A DNA stretch of 19,010 bases, from positions 1-19,010 of the forward strand of contig JACCVN010000342.1 of assembly GCA_013698165.1 (NCBI GenBank), given 5' to 3'. This document shows, piece after piece, positions 1 through 7,576 of this stretch; the stretch's first letter is position 1; each line of letters begins with the position of its first letter. This stretch comes from Parachlamydiaceae bacterium (GTDB lineage Bacteria > Chlamydiota > Chlamydiia > Chlamydiales > Parachlamydiaceae). The translations under genes were made by a program, and so were the position numbers. Under the pieces are notes generated by a model that made no database searches, was not told the origin of the DNA, and saw only the letters and a program-made list of their open reading frames with translations.

Positions 1-68
1 AGCAAGTCAAAAGCATTGATATAAATAAGTTATTTGACTACTTTGAGACTAACGTAGAGGAAAGATTT

Positions 69-527
69 ATGCCTAACATCATTTTTTATCTCATGCTTCT
101 TCTGGCAGCCCTGCCCTTGCATGGGGACGATCTAGCGCTCTCTCGAGATGACGAAAAGGGGGTTAGGGCCTTGCTTGAGGCTCATTATAATGCCTGGAAT
201 AAGCATGATACGGAAACAATGGCTGACCTTTATACACCAGATGGAGATTTGCGCACGACGGAGAATAAAATAGGGAAAAATCCCAAGGAAATTAAAGCTA
301 TTCTTAGCGATCAACATTCCCATCTAATGAAAGACGCTCATATCGAAGGTGTGATAAAATCCATTCAGTTGATCAAACCCGACGTTGTTTTTGTAGATGC
401 GGAGTCAACCATTACTGGAATGAAAGCGCTTGATAAACACAATAATTCGCGCCTTCATCATCATGTTGTTTTTGTCCTGGTGAAACGAGAAGGTCAATGG
501 AAAATTCTAATCGGACGACCTTTTTAA
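69..527 (+). CDS. Exported SnoaL-like (SgcJ/EcaC-type) protein, first of a tandem pair
   Basis: This 152-residue protein opens with a hydrophobic stretch (about residues 3-18, ending near LHGDD) that reads as a signal peptide. The rest resembles the NTF2/SnoaL cone fold of the SgcJ/EcaC type: AWNKHD at about 42-47, then LYTPDGD at about 53-59, and a C-terminal WKILIGRPF strand. Members of this superfamily bind small ligands or are non-catalytic, so no reaction can be assigned. The start is supported by an AGAGGAAAG ribosome site just upstream. The frame is also open from the window edge to this ATG, so an upstream extension cannot be ruled out, but the signal peptide argues for this start. 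The stop lies one base before the next gene, which encodes a paralogue, so the two are probably co-transcribed. Confidence 0.8.
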   Translation: MPNIIFYLMLLLAALPLHGDDLALSRDDEKGVRALLEAHYNAWNKHDTETMADLYTPDGDLRTTENKIGKNPKEIKAILSDQHSHLMKDAHIEGVIKSIQLIKPDVVFVDAESTITGMKALDKHNNSRLHHHVVFVLVKREGQWKILIGRPF

Positions 528-528
528 A

Positions 529-1032
529 ATGGAGATGCCTGTGTTTAAAGCGATACCAACTCTCATATACACCTTAACTTTGCTTCTTTTTGCCTCTTGC
601 GGGCGTAACACAAATGATGTGGCTGACTCAATGGATGGACATAACTCAAACGACACAACAGGAATTGAGAATTTAGGAGAAAGCTTTGTGGCTGCATGGA
701 ATCAGCATAACGCCAAAGCTATTGCGGACCTATGGACTGTTGATGGCGATTTTCTCTCCCCGTGGGCATCGACAGATTTGATCAAAGGCCGTGAAGCAAT
801 CGAGAAATATTTTTCTGAAGAATATAAAACTATGTTGAAAGATGCATCTATTGAGTTGGCCATCAACAATGTTCACTTTATTGATCCTGATACAGCCTTT
901 ACTGAAGCAAATTTCACCATTTCAGGCATAAATATAGCAGGAGTGCAGGCCGTACCCTTTAACGACCAAGCGATCTTTGTAATGGTCCAACAAGATGGAA
1001 AGTGGAAAATCAAGATCGCTCGCCCCTATTAA
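529..1032 (+). CDS. SnoaL-like putative lipoprotein, second of a tandem pair
   Basis: This 167-residue protein is a paralogue of the preceding gene. They share the pattern AWNxH (here AWNQHN), a following LWTVDGDF, a region around LKDASIE, and the ending WKIKIARPY. The N-terminus has a hydrophobic segment ending in FASC with Cys at residue 24, which fits a lipoprotein signal, so it is probably membrane-anchored on the periplasmic side. The preceding stop is one base away, suggesting translational coupling. An alternative ATG lies at 535. Its 3' end overlaps the convergent crotonase gene by 23 bases. Function is unknown beyond the NTF2-like fold. Confidence 0.8.
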   Translation: MEMPVFKAIPTLIYTLTLLLFASCGRNTNDVADSMDGHNSNDTTGIENLGESFVAAWNQHNAKAIADLWTVDGDFLSPWASTDLIKGREAIEKYFSEEYKTMLKDASIELAINNVHFIDPDTAFTEANFTISGINIAGVQAVPFNDQAIFVMVQQDGKWKIKIARPY

Positions 1033-1777
1033 ACTCTAAAAAGTCATTGATGCCCTTCTTCGCTTCTTCAGAAAGTCTGGAACGGTGATGCGCTTCCATA
1101 GCAATTTTCAAGTCATCCTCTAGAGAAATTATCTCTAGGTTTGACAACAAATGTTTGGTTTCTTTAACTGCTTTTGGAGCCCCTTTTAATACTGCCGTAG
1201 CCATTTCAAGGGTTTTTTGAGACAGCTCATCGGCTTTAACGGTGCGGTTGATCAGTCCGAGCTCCAAAGCACGTTTGGCATCAACTAGTTCTCCTAACAG
1301 CAGTAACTCGCGAACATGTCGCATTAAGATCTGACGACGCAGAAGTGTTGACACCTGAGCTGCCACAAGTCCACGATGGACTTCAGGATAACCAAAATGA
1401 GAGTCGCTACTTGCTATAGCAAGATCACATGCTGTCACAATTCCGGCACCCCCTGCGAGCGCACTGCCCTGTACAGAAGCAATACTAATGAGGGGAGAAT
1501 CATAGATAGTTTTAAAGAGCTTTGCTAGCAGAGTACCACTTTTGTCAACAAGCTTAGGATCTGCAGCTTCGGTGAGATCTAAACCTGCACAAAAATGAGG
1601 TCCGGCAGCTTTTATAATCATGACGCGCTGATCTGTTAACTGTTCCGATTCAGAGTAGATGCGGCAAAATTCTTCCATGAGCTCGATATTGAGTGCATTG
1701 CGTTTCTCCTGTCGGTTGAAGGTCAGCACTGTGATTGAAGGTAGCTCGCGATCAACAAGAATTAATGATGCGCTCAT
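1010..1777 (-). CDS. Enoyl-CoA hydratase/isomerase (crotonase) family protein, LiuC/AtuE-like
   Basis: The 255-residue product has normal crotonase length. The N-terminus shows FNRQEKRNALN (CoA-binding region) and HFCAGLDL, the first oxyanion-hole segment. The second segment is VQGSALAGGAG, followed by ACDLAIASS and YPEVHRGL. The Glu in PEV matches one of the two catalytic glutamates of classical hydratases. The other position, in the AGGAG loop, is not Glu, as in the methylglutaconyl-CoA (LiuC) and isohexenylglutaconyl-CoA (AtuE) hydratase group as I remember it. It is the last gene of the acyl-CoA operon and starts inside an ATGA overlap with the AtuA C-terminal-domain gene. This context suggests hydration of a carboxylated branched enoyl-CoA. 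Substrate assignment is inference. Confidence 0.88.
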   Translation of the reverse strand: MSASLILVDRELPSITVLTFNRQEKRNALNIELMEEFCRIYSESEQLTDQRVMIIKAAGPHFCAGLDLTEAADPKLVDKSGTLLAKLFKTIYDSPLISIASVQGSALAGGAGIVTACDLAIASSDSHFGYPEVHRGLVAAQVSTLLRRQILMRHVRELLLLGELVDAKRALELGLINRTVKADELSQKTLEMATAVLKGAPKAVKETKHLLSNLEIISLEDDLKIAMEAHHRSRLSEEAKKGINDFLEFNRGERS

Positions 1778-2136
1778 GGGTTTTCCTCCTTGTTTTTTAA
1801 TTGCATCTTAATAATTTGGGATTCTCCGATTGGCAGAGGCATTTGCAAAAGCTTTTGCCCTAGTGCTTTGCCTTGTGCATCTAAGGAAAGTGAGCGACTG
1901 CCTCCCTCTCCAAGGGCTCCATAAAGGATAAAATTGAACGCGCGTAAATTTGGTATTTCATAACGTACAACAGACTTCAAAGGCATATAAGAAAAAAATT
2001 CTTGCACACAATTTGTAGTTAAAATCATTTTTAAAAGCTGGTAACCATGTTCGGTATGAGCAATAACGCCAATGTTGGAATTGGCACCTTTATCACCGCT
2101 GCGTGCACTGGCGATATCTTGAAGTTTTACAATCAT
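1774..2136 (-). CDS. Stand-alone AtuA-like C-terminal (ferredoxin-fold) domain protein
   Basis: The 120-residue product begins with LQDIASARSGDKGANSNIG, matching the start of the small C-terminal domain of AtuA proteins (A-R-S-G-D-K-G-x-x-x-N-I-G), and ends after FILYGALGEGGSRSLSLD. AtuA is required for acyclic terpene utilisation in Pseudomonas, with no settled biochemical role. In many bacteria this domain is a separate gene, so the split here need not be damage. It has its own ATG, and its last codons overlap the crotonase start by 4 nt. It is separated from the larger AtuA part upstream by 185 bp that are mostly a foldback repeat. Confidence 0.8.
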   Translation of the reverse strand: MIVKLQDIASARSGDKGANSNIGVIAHTEHGYQLLKMILTTNCVQEFFSYMPLKSVVRYEIPNLRAFNFILYGALGEGGSRSLSLDAQGKALGQKLLQMPLPIGESQIIKMQLKNKEENP

Positions 2137-2174
2137 GATCCATTCCTCAAATACATTTTATTGTCATCTCTTTC

Positions 2175-2333
2175 ACTCGACTTAGGATTTTTAAGGGCGC
2201 GCTACACGCAAGATTGATCCATAGTAGTTTATAATTTCTACACCCAACTCAAATGAGTTTGGGGTAGGAGTTATAAATCACTTTGGAACAAAATCTTGCG
2301 TCTAGCACGCCCTTAAAAATCCTAAAGTCGAGT
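2175..2333 (-). repeat. Foldback (MITE-like) palindromic element between the two AtuA parts
   Basis: Arms of about 41 bp (2175-2215 and 2292-2333) are imperfect reverse complements. Both contain the block GGATTTTTAAGGGCG in one orientation. Inside them a second inverted repeat (about 2223-2250 and 2254-2280) surrounds CAACTCAAATGAGTTTG, so almost the whole 159 bp can fold into one long hairpin. The right arm contributes the last residues (T-R-L) and the TAG stop of the upstream AtuA-like gene. No clear target duplication was found. Confidence 0.8.
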
Positions 2334-3668
2334 CTCGGTCGAAAGCAGTAAAGTTTCTGGTTTGACCTGACTGCATTCCACTAAACAGGGCCAAAAGCCA
2401 AAAACTTGTCTAAGGTGCGGTCTTCCGAAAGTATATCCCGATGTGCCTGGAGCTCCGCTTGTAACCATTGGAGCGATCTCTTTAGCAAAAGCTTCTAATG
2501 GTTCTTTCTCCTGATCAGCAGCAGCGACGTGCAACACACATTCAATGGCAGAAGGGTTTCCTGCTACTCCTAAGCACTCAATAAGCGTTCTTTCAGGAAC
2601 AATCCCCTTTTGGGATAACCGTTGAAAAATAATCTCTCCCGAAAGTTGCGCTTTCTTTTCTGCATCGCGCCCGAAAATCGTTAATATGGCATTAACCTTC
2701 CATCCATCGTGATATGTGGCGTTGACTTTATAAATCGGAGGGGGTGCACTGCCACTAGCACCGGAAATGCGGACACGGTCTTTGCCATCCATTTCTAGCT
2801 TGAGAGTTAGAAATGAAACTTTTACATCAGGACTAAGGTAGTCAGCAGGGTCGCCAATCTCATATAATAACTGCTCTTTGACAGTTTCACAATCAACTTT
2901 ACCGCCAGTTCCTGCAGGTTTTGTTATCACAAAAGAACCATTCGATTCCATTTCGATAAAGGGGAATCCAATGTTTGCATGATCTGTAAGCGATAGCCAA
3001 TTTGTAGAAATGCCTCCAGTGACTTGAGTTCCACATTCGATAAGATGGCCCGCAACTGTTGCCTGTGCAATTTTTTGATAGCCTGTCAAGTTCCAGCCAA
3101 AGTAGGCGATGCAAGGGGCTACTGTCAAGCTAGGATCAGCAACTCTGCCTGTTATAACGATGTCTGCATCTTGTTTGAGCAAATCTACAATTGGCTCCGC
3201 TCCAAGATACGCATTTGCTGTTACAAGTCTTTCTTTAATACTGGAAAGGGATTCTCCAGTATCGAGATGGTTAAAATTTGGATCGTCAGGGTTTTGTTTT
3301 AAAACCCCAAGGATATCATCTCCGTAAACAACACCCACTTTAAGATGGTTCAAACCGGCAGCTATTAGCTCTCGTTGGCATTCTTTCGCGCAACCGATAG
3401 GATTTAGTCCTCCGGCATTGGTGATAATTTTAACTTTTGATCCCATTTTCCAAAAAGGAATAAGCGATTTTAAAGTTTCAACAAAGTCTTTGGCATACCC
3501 TCCAGATGGATCCTTCTCACACTGTATAGCCATAATGGATAAAGAGACTTCTGAAAGGTAGTCTAAGGTAATATAATCAAGATTGGGCTGTTGCGACAGC
3601 AGATTTTTTGCAGCATCTTGGGAGTCGCCCCAGAATGCTTGTGCATTTGCTATTCGGAGTATTGGCAT
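2322..3668 (-). CDS. AtuA-like (DUF1446) acyclic terpene utilisation family protein, large domain
   Basis: This 448-residue protein matches the large N-terminal domain of the AtuA/DUF1446 family: an early LDYITLDYLSEVSL segment, KIITNAGGLNP, ADIVITGRVADPSL, and HLIECGTQVTGG. The DUF1446 domain is found with carboxylases, crotonases and acyl-CoA dehydrogenases in leucine- and terpene-type degradation clusters, which is the arrangement here. Its enzymatic role is not established. It lies 102 bp downstream of the carboxyltransferase gene and is probably in the same transcript. The C-terminal residues T-R-L and the stop are encoded by a foldback repeat, so the original end may have been different. 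The small AtuA C-terminal domain follows as its own gene. Confidence 0.85.
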   Translation of the reverse strand: MPILRIANAQAFWGDSQDAAKNLLSQQPNLDYITLDYLSEVSLSIMAIQCEKDPSGGYAKDFVETLKSLIPFWKMGSKVKIITNAGGLNPIGCAKECQRELIAAGLNHLKVGVVYGDDILGVLKQNPDDPNFNHLDTGESLSSIKERLVTANAYLGAEPIVDLLKQDADIVITGRVADPSLTVAPCIAYFGWNLTGYQKIAQATVAGHLIECGTQVTGGISTNWLSLTDHANIGFPFIEMESNGSFVITKPAGTGGKVDCETVKEQLLYEIGDPADYLSPDVKVSFLTLKLEMDGKDRVRISGASGSAPPPIYKVNATYHDGWKVNAILTIFGRDAEKKAQLSGEIIFQRLSQKGIVPERTLIECLGVAGNPSAIECVLHVAAADQEKEPLEAFAKEIAPMVTSGAPGTSGYTFGRPHLRQVFGFWPCLVECSQVKPETLLLSTETRL

Positions 3669-3770
3669 AGACTATAATTTCCCCGTTTAACGATTACTGA
3701 TAATTCGTGGACGTATCCGCTCGAATAACTAATTATTTTCAAAACTCCTGTCCTTTTGCGTCAAAACCTT

Positions 3771-5405
3771 TCATACTTGAAATACGCCCGTGTGGAAGCT
3801 CTTGGCTGCAATAGGAACCCTTTCAACCAGTTCTAAAAATTTAATAAGTGTTTTACGAGTTTCATGAGGGGCGATAATTGCATCTACCCATCCTCTGGCA
3901 GCCCCATAGCGAATATCCATCTGTTCTTCATAGCGGATTTTGACTTTGATTCTCATTTCTTCCGCCTCTTCCTTATCTAGCACTTTACCTTGTCGCTCGG
4001 CTGACTTCTCTTGAATTGTATAGAGGGTGTCGGAAGCCTGATCGGCACCCATCACTGCATATTTAGCGTTCGGCCATGCGACAATAAACCGTGGATCATA
4101 GGCCTTGCCGCACATCACATAGTGGCCAGCCCCAAAAGAATTGCCAATAAGCACTGTGATCTTTGGAACAAGTGAATTGCTCATCGCGCTAATCATTTTA
4201 GCGCCGCTGCGAATAATTCCAGCCTGTTCTGCTTCTTTACCTACCATAAACCCGGACACATCATGCAGAAAAATTATCGGCACTTTAATTTGGTTGCAAT
4301 CCATGATAAAACGAGCAGCCTTGTCAGCACTCTCAGGATATAGAACTCCACCGATTTCGATTTCTCCACGCCCTGTAGAGGAATGAGTGCGCTGGTTGGC
4401 AATAATGCCGACAGGTTTACCACTTATTTGTGCATAGGCTGTAATAATTGTTTTGCCATAATCCGACTTATACTCCTGCATGCTATCAGCATCCAGAATA
4501 CAATCTAGCAAGGCATGTGCATCGTAAGCTTTCTTATTGTCTCCGCTCACGATATCATAAAGTTTTTTCGGGTCTGTTCGGGAAGTAAATTTCCCCTTTT
4601 TTAATGCCGCCTGTTCATCTGGCAGCATATCAATTAACGCCCTCAAGCGCTTTATGCAAGAAGGGTCATCCTTTTCTAAAAAATCGACGGTGCCGCTAAT
4701 TTCTGCATGCATACGCCCGCCGCCAAGCTCTTCTGTCTCGACAACCTGTCCAATGGCAGCCTTAACAAGCGCAGGGCCGGCAATGTACAGCCCACTGCCT
4801 TCAGTCATCAGAAGTTTGTCACAAAGCACCGGAAGATAGCCTCCACCGGCAATGCAATTGCCCATAATGGCAGCAATCTGTGGTATGCCTTCAGCTGAAA
4901 ATATGGCGTTGTTACGGAATATGCGCCCGAAATCATCTTCGTCAGGAAAAACATCTTCTTGCATTGGAAGAAAAACTCCGGAAGAATCGACTAAAAAAAT
5001 GACGGGTAAGCGGTTCTCAAAAGCTATGCGCTGAGCTCGCAGGACTTTTTTTACAGATTGCGGAAACATCGCCCCAGCTTTCACTGTGGCGTCATTGGCC
5101 ACAATCATGCATTTCCGGCCTTTGACGATGCCTATGCCTGTGACGACGCCTGCGGCTGGGAGTTCGCCCCATTCGCTGTACATTTTATAACCAGCCCAAA
5201 GGCCTAATTCTAAAAGATCGGTTGACGGATCTAAAAGCAGATCTAAACGCTCTCTTACGGTCAATCGGTTCAAACGCTTTTGTCGCTCTTTTCCTGAACT
5301 GCCTCCGCCTTCTTTTAGTTTTGTTTCTTGATGATGGAATTCATCTGTGAGTTGTTTCAGGGAAAAAGATCGAGCTTTATTTTTTTCAATTGAGGATGTC
5401 GTCAT
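3771..5405 (-). CDS. Acyl-CoA carboxylase carboxyltransferase (beta) subunit, methylcrotonyl/geranyl-CoA carboxylase type
   Basis: The 544 residues are the usual length for the beta subunit of methylcrotonyl-, geranyl- or propionyl-CoA carboxylases. These transfer a carboxyl group from biotin to an acyl-CoA. The N-terminal half has LTVRERLDLLLDP (48-60), LPMQEDVFPDEDDFGRIF (146-163), strongly MccB-like, and the oxyanion loop GNCIAGGGYLP (182-192). The C-terminal half has the second oxyanion loop in GNSFGAGHYVMCGKAYDP. Its start overlaps the acyl-CoA dehydrogenase stop by ATGA (5402-5405), so translation is probably coupled. The partner alpha subunit (biotin carboxylase plus biotin carrier) is not in this window. 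The exact substrate cannot be read from the sequence; branched enoyl-CoA is inferred from the neighbours. Confidence 0.92.
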   Translation of the reverse strand: MTTSSIEKNKARSFSLKQLTDEFHHQETKLKEGGGSSGKERQKRLNRLTVRERLDLLLDPSTDLLELGLWAGYKMYSEWGELPAAGVVTGIGIVKGRKCMIVANDATVKAGAMFPQSVKKVLRAQRIAFENRLPVIFLVDSSGVFLPMQEDVFPDEDDFGRIFRNNAIFSAEGIPQIAAIMGNCIAGGGYLPVLCDKLLMTEGSGLYIAGPALVKAAIGQVVETEELGGGRMHAEISGTVDFLEKDDPSCIKRLRALIDMLPDEQAALKKGKFTSRTDPKKLYDIVSGDNKKAYDAHALLDCILDADSMQEYKSDYGKTIITAYAQISGKPVGIIANQRTHSSTGRGEIEIGGVLYPESADKAARFIMDCNQIKVPIIFLHDVSGFMVGKEAEQAGIIRSGAKMISAMSNSLVPKITVLIGNSFGAGHYVMCGKAYDPRFIVAWPNAKYAVMGADQASDTLYTIQEKSAERQGKVLDKEEAEEMRIKVKIRYEEQMDIRYGAARGWVDAIIAPHETRKTLIKFLELVERVPIAAKSFHTGVFQV

Positions 5406-7165
5406 GGGAATCTAATACCAGTCAAGCGGTCAGAAAGTTTCTCAATTTCATTATCGTCATTGTTGTTTAAACCCTCTAAACTATTATTTATGAGCTCGGA
5501 GGCTAATTTACAATAGGCCTTTCCGGTAAATATCTCAGTTTCTAATGCAACGCTAGCCCCTGAAGAATTTTGTATCGCGAAATCCAAACGGCTTAACACT
5601 GCCATCGCCGTATAAATTGCCATGGCGCAACTTGCAAGCCTGTCTAGATGCTGTTGCCGTTCTATAATGCCTTCCCGATATGCTATTAGCAGTTTAGAAA
5701 CCGCAAGGCCAAAACGCCGAATTTCTTTGCCCAATTGACGTGCTTCTGATTGTAAGGTTTCGGACTTCACAGGAATAGTGGGAGCTGAAAGGCGTTGAAT
5801 CCATTTGCCGGTAAAATTTGTCAATTGTCCAAATTCACTAAACGGGGTTTTAAGAGCTGCACCAGCTGCCTTAAGCTCAAGCCCGACATCCCGAAGTCCA
5901 ACAGCGCCAATAAAGACACGCATAACTTCATTTGACCCTTCTCCGATCATATTTAAACGTGCATCGCGCATCATGCGTTCAAAGGGCTCGCTCGTGAAAA
6001 ATGAGCGTCCGCCATAAATTTGCATGGTGTCGTAAAGGATGTCCCAAAGCTTATCGCTTGCAAAAACCTTTAAGATGGCAGATTCCAGCATTATATCTCC
6101 ACAATGACTGTCAATGAGGCTAGCGGTAAGATATGTGGCAGCTTCCATCGCATAAATAACAGCGCCCATTGTGCCGATCTTTTTTTTGACTAATCCAAAA
6201 GATCCAAGAGGGCGTTTAAACTGATACCGATTAATGACCTGTTGTAATGCTCTCTCGTATAAATATTTTGCTGCTCCGGTACATGCAGCGCCGAAAGTTG
6301 TTCTACCATAATCTAAAACAGTCAGGCAAACTTTTAGTCCTCCGCCAAGGGGGCCAAGAACATTTTCAGCAGGTACTTCTAAATCATGAAATTCCAAATT
6401 TGCTGTCTTGCTGCCGCGCATTCCTACTTTTTCTAAAGCAGAGGCTGTGACTTGAAAACCTGGCATATCAGGTGTCACAAGAAATGCAGTAATTTTATCT
6501 TCTTTGCCTTCAGGTGTTTGAACTTCAGTTCGCGCCATCACTGTTAGGACGCTGGCAATAGCGCCATTAGTGGTCCATTGCTTGCGACCATTGATACGCC
6601 AAACATGTTTATCCTTATCAAACACTGCGCGCGTTTCAATTCCGTTAGCATCTGAACCGGCATTAGGTTCAGTCAGTGAAAAGGCGGCCAAACATTCTCC
6701 CCTTGCCAATGGCGGCAGCCAATGCTGCTTTTGCTCTTCGGTGCCAAATAACAATAACGCTTTTAATCCGATACTTTGATGAGCATTAACAAAGAGAGCG
6801 GTTGAACCGCAATAACGGGAAATGATTTCAACGGTTCTGCAATAGGCATATTGAGACATTCCAAGGCCGCCATATTTCTGAGGAATTGTCATTCCCAAAA
6901 CACCTAGCTGTCCTAAACCTGTAACTACTTCATCAGGGATTGATGCTTCTCGATCGATTTTATCTCCATCGATATGATTCTTTGCGTATTCTTCAACTCG
7001 CAAAATGAAGGCATCAACCTTTTCCTTTTCTTCGAATGAGGGATTAGGAAAAGGAAATACTGTTTTAGGGTCTACAATTCCAAAATAAATAAGTCTGGCA
7101 AAGCTAGCTGTTCTATTTTCGGAAAATAATAACTCTTCAGCAAGCTTACGCTGTTCGTCGTCCAT
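5402..7165 (-). CDS. Acyl-CoA dehydrogenase family flavoprotein
   Basis: The product oxidises an acyl-CoA to the 2-enoyl-CoA using FAD. With the ATG start at 7165 it has 587 residues, a long form with an extra C-terminal region of about 150 residues, like FadE/VLCAD-type enzymes. Family signatures are visible: SLTEPNAGSD (about 163-172), WTTNGAIASV after it, and QIYGGRSFFTSEPFERMMRD near 382-401. The GEGSNEV that follows carries the likely catalytic Glu at about 409. The ATG at 7165 is preceded by AGAGGA at good distance; an in-frame TTG at 7204 would add 13 residues without a visible ribosome site. It is first in the acyl-CoA operon and overlaps the carboxyltransferase by 4 nt. The substrate is unknown; isovaleryl- or citronellyl-CoA-like is inferred from context. 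Confidence 0.9.
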   Translation of the reverse strand: MDDEQRKLAEELLFSENRTASFARLIYFGIVDPKTVFPFPNPSFEEKEKVDAFILRVEEYAKNHIDGDKIDREASIPDEVVTGLGQLGVLGMTIPQKYGGLGMSQYAYCRTVEIISRYCGSTALFVNAHQSIGLKALLLFGTEEQKQHWLPPLARGECLAAFSLTEPNAGSDANGIETRAVFDKDKHVWRINGRKQWTTNGAIASVLTVMARTEVQTPEGKEDKITAFLVTPDMPGFQVTASALEKVGMRGSKTANLEFHDLEVPAENVLGPLGGGLKVCLTVLDYGRTTFGAACTGAAKYLYERALQQVINRYQFKRPLGSFGLVKKKIGTMGAVIYAMEAATYLTASLIDSHCGDIMLESAILKVFASDKLWDILYDTMQIYGGRSFFTSEPFERMMRDARLNMIGEGSNEVMRVFIGAVGLRDVGLELKAAGAALKTPFSEFGQLTNFTGKWIQRLSAPTIPVKSETLQSEARQLGKEIRRFGLAVSKLLIAYREGIIERQQHLDRLASCAMAIYTAMAVLSRLDFAIQNSSGASVALETEIFTGKAYCKLASELINNSLEGLNNNDDNEIEKLSDRLTGIRFP

Positions 7166-7204
7166 GAGTTCCTCTGGCAATGAGGGCAAATTTACCCCGG
7201 GCAA

Positions 7205-7382
7205 GAAATAAAATGTGGCCTTCTGTGCTCGTAGATAGTTTCAAAAGCGGCCAACACAGGCGACGCATTTTGTGAGATGCTCCAAGGCACATTTACTTTC
7301 AAAAGGCGGTTTATTTGTCCGCGGGATATATGAAGTTCAAAATATCAAAGAGTTTCTTAATCTGCTAGGACATAATGGATTG
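7205..7382. other. Spacer between the acyl-CoA operon and a foldback element
   Basis: No recognised gene is seen. A plus-strand frame is open from 7239 to 7403 (54 codons, including SKGGLFVRGIYEV) and ends at a TAG at the foldback boundary. It has no start codon I would trust, so it may be a gene remnant or chance. Confidence 0.3.
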
Positions 7383-7576
7383 AATTGGACTAAAGTCCAC
7401 TAGTACACTGTCTTGTAAGTTCGTACCAAATAAAACCTACGCTAAAGCCCCGCGGTTGTGAGATCGTAAGTGTCTTAATATTAGTCAATATTAAGCCACT
7501 TACGATCTCGCAACCCCGGGAACTTTAGCGCAGGTTTTATATGGACGAATTTACAAGACAGTGTACTAGTCCAATT
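7383..7576. repeat. Foldback MITE-like element at the 3' end of rarA
   Basis: Arms of about 85-90 bp (roughly 7383-7482 and 7487-7576) are reverse complements with few mismatches. They share the blocks AGTACACTGTCTTGTAA and GAGATCGTAAGTG, with a 4-base centre between CTTAATATT and AATATTAAG. The left arm has about 10 extra bases (7392-7401) near its outer end. The ends read TA-GTACACTG and CAGTGTAC-TA, which is compatible with insertion into a TA dinucleotide, as IS630/Tc1-mariner-type elements do. No transposase is encoded, so it would be non-autonomous. The right end contains the rarA stop codon. Confidence 0.85.

Noticed and set aside
1774..3668. Reading the two AtuA parts as a single broken gene
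   Set aside because: The small domain has its own start and ATGA coupling to the next gene, and a split AtuA is common in other bacteria, so disruption is possible but not shown.
7239..7403. Plus-strand coding-like stretch containing SKGGLFVRGIYEV
   Set aside because: Only 54 codons, no trustworthy start, no recognised family; noted only as part of the spacer.
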